From Tubiluchus corallicola (taxonomy: Eukaryota; Priapulida; Priapulimorpha; Priapulimorphida; Tubiluchidae), in NCBI GenBank assembly GCA_030141605.1, contig JAQGDQ010000177.1:1-64000 (forward strand): a DNA stretch of 64,000 nt. Reading direction: 5' to 3'. Below the pieces are notes generated by a model. The model did not search any database and was not told where the DNA came from. It saw nothing but the letters and a program-made list of their open reading frames with translations. Below are positions 59,720 through 64,000 of the stretch, one piece after another. The translations under genes were made by a program, and so were the position numbers. Within the stretch, counting starts at the first letter, position 1. Every line of letters begins with the position of its first letter.

Positions 59720-62700
59720 TCTAGTCATGTAAATGTTATTGTATATAAGAGCTGTCATGCACAGTGAAGACTGTACAGAAACTCCAGTAGCTGTAGCCCT
59801 TCGCAGTCAGTTGGCTGTTCTGCTTATCGGCCTTATCATTATGGCTTCGGATCTGCACCTTTTGAGCAATTCTAACAGCCAAAGAAAACATTATAAAATG
59901 TTGTCTAAGTGCTGCAGTATTTTTGCAAACTGAAATGAACTCGTGTAAAGTATGACAGCACTGATACTGAAACTGAGTTTCTGAGAGTCTAATAGTCAAG
60001 TAGTTGCTTGAACGTTTCCTCATGTTTTTATACAGATTTGTGTACTGTTAGCTGGCATACAGGTGATGCTTACGATTAGTGTTTGATTAGCTGTGGTGAG
60101 ATCTCTAAGGTAAGATCGTAACCCGAAGGTGTCTGAGCCACGTGGGAGATAATAGCTAAAGGCAGTATGGCCCAGAAACAAGTTTTTCTGACAGTCACAA
60201 CACACCAATTACCGACTGGGCTGTGCTGTGCATATGTTCAACTTTAACATCCTCTTTGCATTTCCCTCACCAACATATGAGAATACTGTACAATTCCTGT
60301 GTTAATATATGCATCTACAACCAGCCAGCATTTGTGTCTTTTTCTTGTTATCATACCTTCTAAAAATAAATGTTATTTTTGAAGGTGAATCTTCTAATGA
60401 GAGACGAATGTTATATGATTCATTCATTTATTGAATAAATTGAGCAAGGTAATTCAAAGTTGTTTTTCAACATTTTATCGGTTTTGAAACTGTAGCCATT
60501 ACTTGTATTCGTTCAGCTGAGATCGAATGGTAATTGATATCCTGCGCCAAAGACAATTTGAATTTGAGTAAGGTGAAGTTTTGAAACCTTTCCCCAATCC
60601 ATGGGCCTATCCCATTGACAAACTGTGACTTTTGATATGTGGTTTCTGTAAGCAACATTTGATATAATGAGTTACTTTATTTCTTGGTCTCTATTTTGTT
60701 GGAGTCTTACTTACCCGTAAGCAATTGTCTCACCTATAACACCCAGATCTTGAATCATTATCTTCACTACTACCACTACTACTAGTACTACTAAAGCTTT
60801 CGTTTCATAATTCGTCGCAACTGAAATCATCATTACCATCGTCATACTTCACTGCATTGTTATAAATATTTTTTATAATGAACCGTATCACATTAAAATG
60901 TTGATTTTGAAATGCGGAATGTGAAGTTGTTAATATACTACCATGTATTATCATCTACGATCTTTTACATTAAACACTTCGATGATCTGAAATATGTAGG
61001 AAGATGCTGTGCCAAACAAGCAACTTTTTTACGTAGCTAATATTGTCTCTACATCTATATGCTGCTTTCAGTATCAATACATAATAGTATAGTACAGCAT
61101 AGTACATAATTATATAAACTCTTGTTTATTCCAAATATACCATTTATAATGTTATCCAAACAACAAAACGTGTGTATCTTCTAAAACAGCACATAGTAAC
61201 ATATAACGTGGTAGTTGAGGCAACACAACTATGCAAACATATTTCAGGATTTTGGCTACACAAATAGGATCAAATTTGCTCACATCTGAAAGTAGACATG
61301 CTGCAGACCTTTTTTAAGCTTTTCTACTATTAACAATAAAAATACTCAGCTTATGAACTTGGTCATTAGTAGCCGTCTCATCAAATTCTTAAACATGATC
61401 GAACCGATACAAGACTGTTAGTATACGTATAAAACGACCGTTTTATTAGCATTTTTATAAGAAGAATAGAACTTGGAAGCATGTATTATAAATCTGTTTT
61501 ATTCTGCAGAAAAAACAAATTCAACATCGGTGATGAGAGTAAATGGTTCTGTGCTAAACCTGCTGAACTGTAAGATGCAAAATTTTTGAAAGAAGTAGTG
61601 ACTTCTGTTAGTTTCTTTTACATGTAATGTGCAATTAATATACAGTTACTTTTATAATTACATTTACTGAAGTTAGTTATAGGAATGTGTAATGTTAATG
61701 CTAGACAGCGTGTATGGCAATGTGGCAATGTAGAAATCTAAGTGAAATTTTATTGTAAATTCTTCTCCAGAAGTTTTTCGTATTTAACACTATCTTGTCA
61801 AATTTGAGTAGCAGTAGTAATGCACTACAACACACGATTTACCATTTTCACGTGACAGCTAAGAACAGTTTTGTGATGAAATAAATTGTAGTGTGTTACA
61901 GTTTCAAAAATTCAAGTGAAAGAACTATTTATCACATCACTGGTGTCAACTGAGTTAAATTGTTGTAAAAAAGAAATAATGATTACTAGAGTAGTTCAAA
62001 ATGCTAATAAAAAACTACACTGAATAGATACCAATTTCAAATAAATTAATGCACACATTTGAAATTTTTCAAACGTGATCGTAAAGGAGTGCGACAAGAA
62101 GCACAAAATACCTGACTTCAGAAGTGCTGTGTGAACGGTACCGTGTTATAGTTACATATATTTCAACAATAGCAAAGTTATCTTACATTAATATTCAGTG
62201 ACTGTATGTTTCATTTACAACCTAAACATTGAACTTGTGTCATTTAGCAATGACTAATCTAGTCCAGAGTCCATCTAGTCTATTATTTATGCCAAGGATG
62301 TACACAGTTTCTGAAAAACTACCAAACACGGTGGCAGGAAAGAATGTGCATTATTCACTTTTGTGATTTTAGTTATTGAAATACGGAAGGTCTCTGTCCT
62401 GTTGCAATGTAAGCAGTCGATTCAGCTCATTTTATTCCGTCTTGATACGGATGCAGACCTCCACAAGTTGAAAAGTACAAATATCCAAATCTAATGTGCA
62501 TATTAAGGCCACGCAGCAACGTCTGCTGTTGGAAGCAAGTAAAATAAAGGTATAATAGATAACTTGGAAGACAGCTTCCTCAAAAAGACGAGCAATACAA
62601 CGATATCACAGGTTCTTGTCTATTTCCATTACGTGTTCATCTATTATCAACATTCAAAATATGGCTGACAACCTAGCACCACAGTTACTGTACAAGAGGG

Positions 62701-62804
62701 GAAACAGTGAAGTGATTTACGAATACACAATAAGCAGTCAATAGTTAACCATTATGATACAAAAGAAACAGAAATATAAAGTAAAGCCATTGATTCGTAA
62801 GTGT
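59720..62804. other. 3' regions of two convergent genes
   Basis: The TIMM44 3' UTR may end at AATAAA 60365-60370 or 60434-60439 on the plus strand. The gene at 62805-63545 enters from the right on the minus strand; its 3' UTR may run to an AATAAA read from 61130-61125. No coding sequence is seen between. Confidence 0.5.
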
Positions 62805-63545
62805 TCAAAAGTAAATGACATCATCTGGGTTAGATTTACTTTTGGAATGTTTAACTTTGTCCTTCGTCTGCGCAACACTCGCAAGTTTCATCGGTAATTT
62901 TTGTTGCACTGATTGTCCTGGCGACCGATTGTGCTGTGCCACAGGTGGACGACCCTGTGGTGGTTTTTGTGACGTGACAGGAGGCGAGGACGACAACGTC
63001 GCTACACCCTGGGAAAGCTTCAATGGCAGCAATTGCTGAATTGTGCTTCCCGACGGAGGTTTTTGTGTGACAACGTTCGGAGAATTGTGTGCACTAGAGG
63101 AACTGTTGTCGCTCAACAGCTTTAAAGGTATCTGCTGCCTTAGAGCGCTCTCACTTGCACTGTGAACCATGCGCTTCTCATTGGTGGCACTAAGAAGATG
63201 CATTGGAAGTTCAGTGCGAGACTTTAATGACACATTACTGGTACTTTGTTTCATAGCACCTGGCTTATAATCCTTTATATCAGTATTACTCCTCTTTACG
63301 TGTTCGATGTTATCCAAGCTTGAGCTAGACTCGTGTAAAGTTGCCCTTCTCTCTACCTCACTTTTTGGTGCCGCAGTATTGGCACTAAAGTAAGTCAATT
63401 TCACGCTTTCTGGCGGTACGTCGGCTGCTTTATTTTCACTGCCTAATGTCGACTGAGAAGCAGCCTGCTTATGATAAAATGTGTACTGACGCTGCAATGC
63501 ATCCCGCTGCCTGCCCAGTTCTGCATGCTGTGACTGTAACTGCTC
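62805..63545 (-). CDS. Last coding exon of a coiled-coil, Ser-rich protein (possibly a RhoGEF tail)
   Basis: The acceptor TTGTTTGCAG precedes 63545, and the frame runs 246 residues to a TGA at 62807-62805. It starts EQLQSQHAELGRQRDALQRQ, a coiled coil with heptad-like spacing, as at the C-termini of the ARHGEF2/18/28/AKAP13 RhoGEF group. The rest is Ser/Pro/Gln-rich and apparently disordered. It contains four spaced copies of a short motif: LPMHLLS, IPLKLLS, LPLKLSQ and LPMKLAS. The last residues are DDVIYF. Earlier exons, including any DH-PH catalytic domains, are beyond the window, so the RhoGEF assignment is weak; any coiled-coil scaffold is possible. That the exon is real is well supported by length, acceptor and non-random composition. 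Confidence 0.7.
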   Translation of the reverse strand, partial: EQLQSQHAELGRQRDALQRQYTFYHKQAASQSTLGSENKAADVPPESVKLTYFSANTAAPKSEVERRATLHESSSSLDNIEHVKRSNTDIKDYKPGAMKQSTSNVSLKSRTELPMHLLSATNEKRMVHSASESALRQQIPLKLLSDNSSSSAHNSPNVVTQKPPSGSTIQQLLPLKLSQGVATLSSSPPVTSQKPPQGRPPVAQHNRSPGQSVQQKLPMKLASVAQTKDKVKHSKSKSNPDDVIYF

Positions 63546-63794
63546 CTGCAAACAACAGATTATCATTGCAATAAAAGAAAAAATTATGTATGTCAGATTG
63601 AATTGCTGATGTCAGATGTGAATTGAACTCACACTACATCTATTTAAATGATTTTTTAAGATAAACCTTCTAATCTATTACAAATCAGTATGACAAGAAC
63701 TAGACCGACTGATATTAAATTTATTAGTGAATGCAGGATTATTGCACTAATTAACATTATGATTCCGTAACTAAAATTGATATGAACTACAGTC

Positions 63795-64000
63795 AATCTC
63801 GGATATAAGGGACACCTCGGGCCCGGAAAAAACCGTCCCTTATAGCCAAAGTTGAGTCAGGCCGAGGGTGTATCTAGACCTGTACTTTACTGCACTTTTA
63901 CCGATATTTTTATGGATTATTGCTATACATTCAGTGCAAACGGTATGTAGGAAGCTCCTTCAGTGATGCGAGATATATGTGACCGTGGAAACCAAGCTGT
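63795..64000. mobile_element. Tigger/pogo-like element, cut by the window end
   Basis: It begins TA then CAGTCAATCTCGGATATAAG. The sequence is the reverse complement of the right half of the element at 14161-14643, including CATTCAGTGCAAACGG and GGAAGCTCCTTCAGTGATG. It lies in the intron before the last exon of the minus-strand gene. Confidence 0.85.

Overview
The window is nuclear DNA of an invertebrate animal. It is AT-rich, and its genes are split by long introns with GT..AG boundaries. It carries a BEL/Pao LTR retrotransposon, degraded non-LTR (LINE) fragments, tRNA- and 5S-derived SINE-like pieces, several families of short inverted-repeat DNA elements, and microsatellites. There are no operons and no bacterial signals. 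The gene set (FGFRL1-like receptor, TIMM44, BBOX1-like dioxygenase, phostensin/taperin-like protein) is generally metazoan. I cannot name the phylum; a lophotrochozoan or similar invertebrate is a guess.

Layout. 1-5306: 3' part of a dead BEL/Pao element (gag end, protease, RT, RNase H, integrase, 3' LTR), with an internal tandem duplication. 5327-8745: repeats, including a duplicated block, a MITE and a 27-bp minisatellite. 9094-22332 (minus): nine exons of an FGFRL1-like gene, from signal peptide through three Ig domains to the transmembrane segment; the last part of the cytoplasmic tail was not found. 25600-26100 (minus): a possible small secreted Gly/Tyr-rich peptide gene with a TATA box but an out-of-frame ATG. 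26630-27420: LINE fragment. 29132-30592 (plus): intronless BBOX1-like dioxygenase. 32557-46846 (minus): three-exon phostensin/taperin-family protein with a PP1-docking motif. 49838-59719 (plus): complete 13-exon TIMM44. 62805-63545 (minus): last coding exon of a coiled-coil protein, perhaps a RhoGEF tail.

The genes do not form a pathway. TIMM44 (mitochondrial import motor) and the dioxygenase (N-terminus resembling a mitochondrial presequence) both point to mitochondria. The FGFRL1-like protein is a cell-surface receptor without a kinase domain in view, and the phostensin-like protein is a probable protein phosphatase 1 adaptor. Exon structures were worked out by hand by matching splice sites, reading phase and recalled family similarity; no database search was run.

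No clearly new biological system was found. The most unusual items are the tandem array that copies the FGFRL1 exon-3 donor site (and a potential 9-nt in-frame microexon), the small secreted peptide candidate, and the four repeated short motifs in the last gene.
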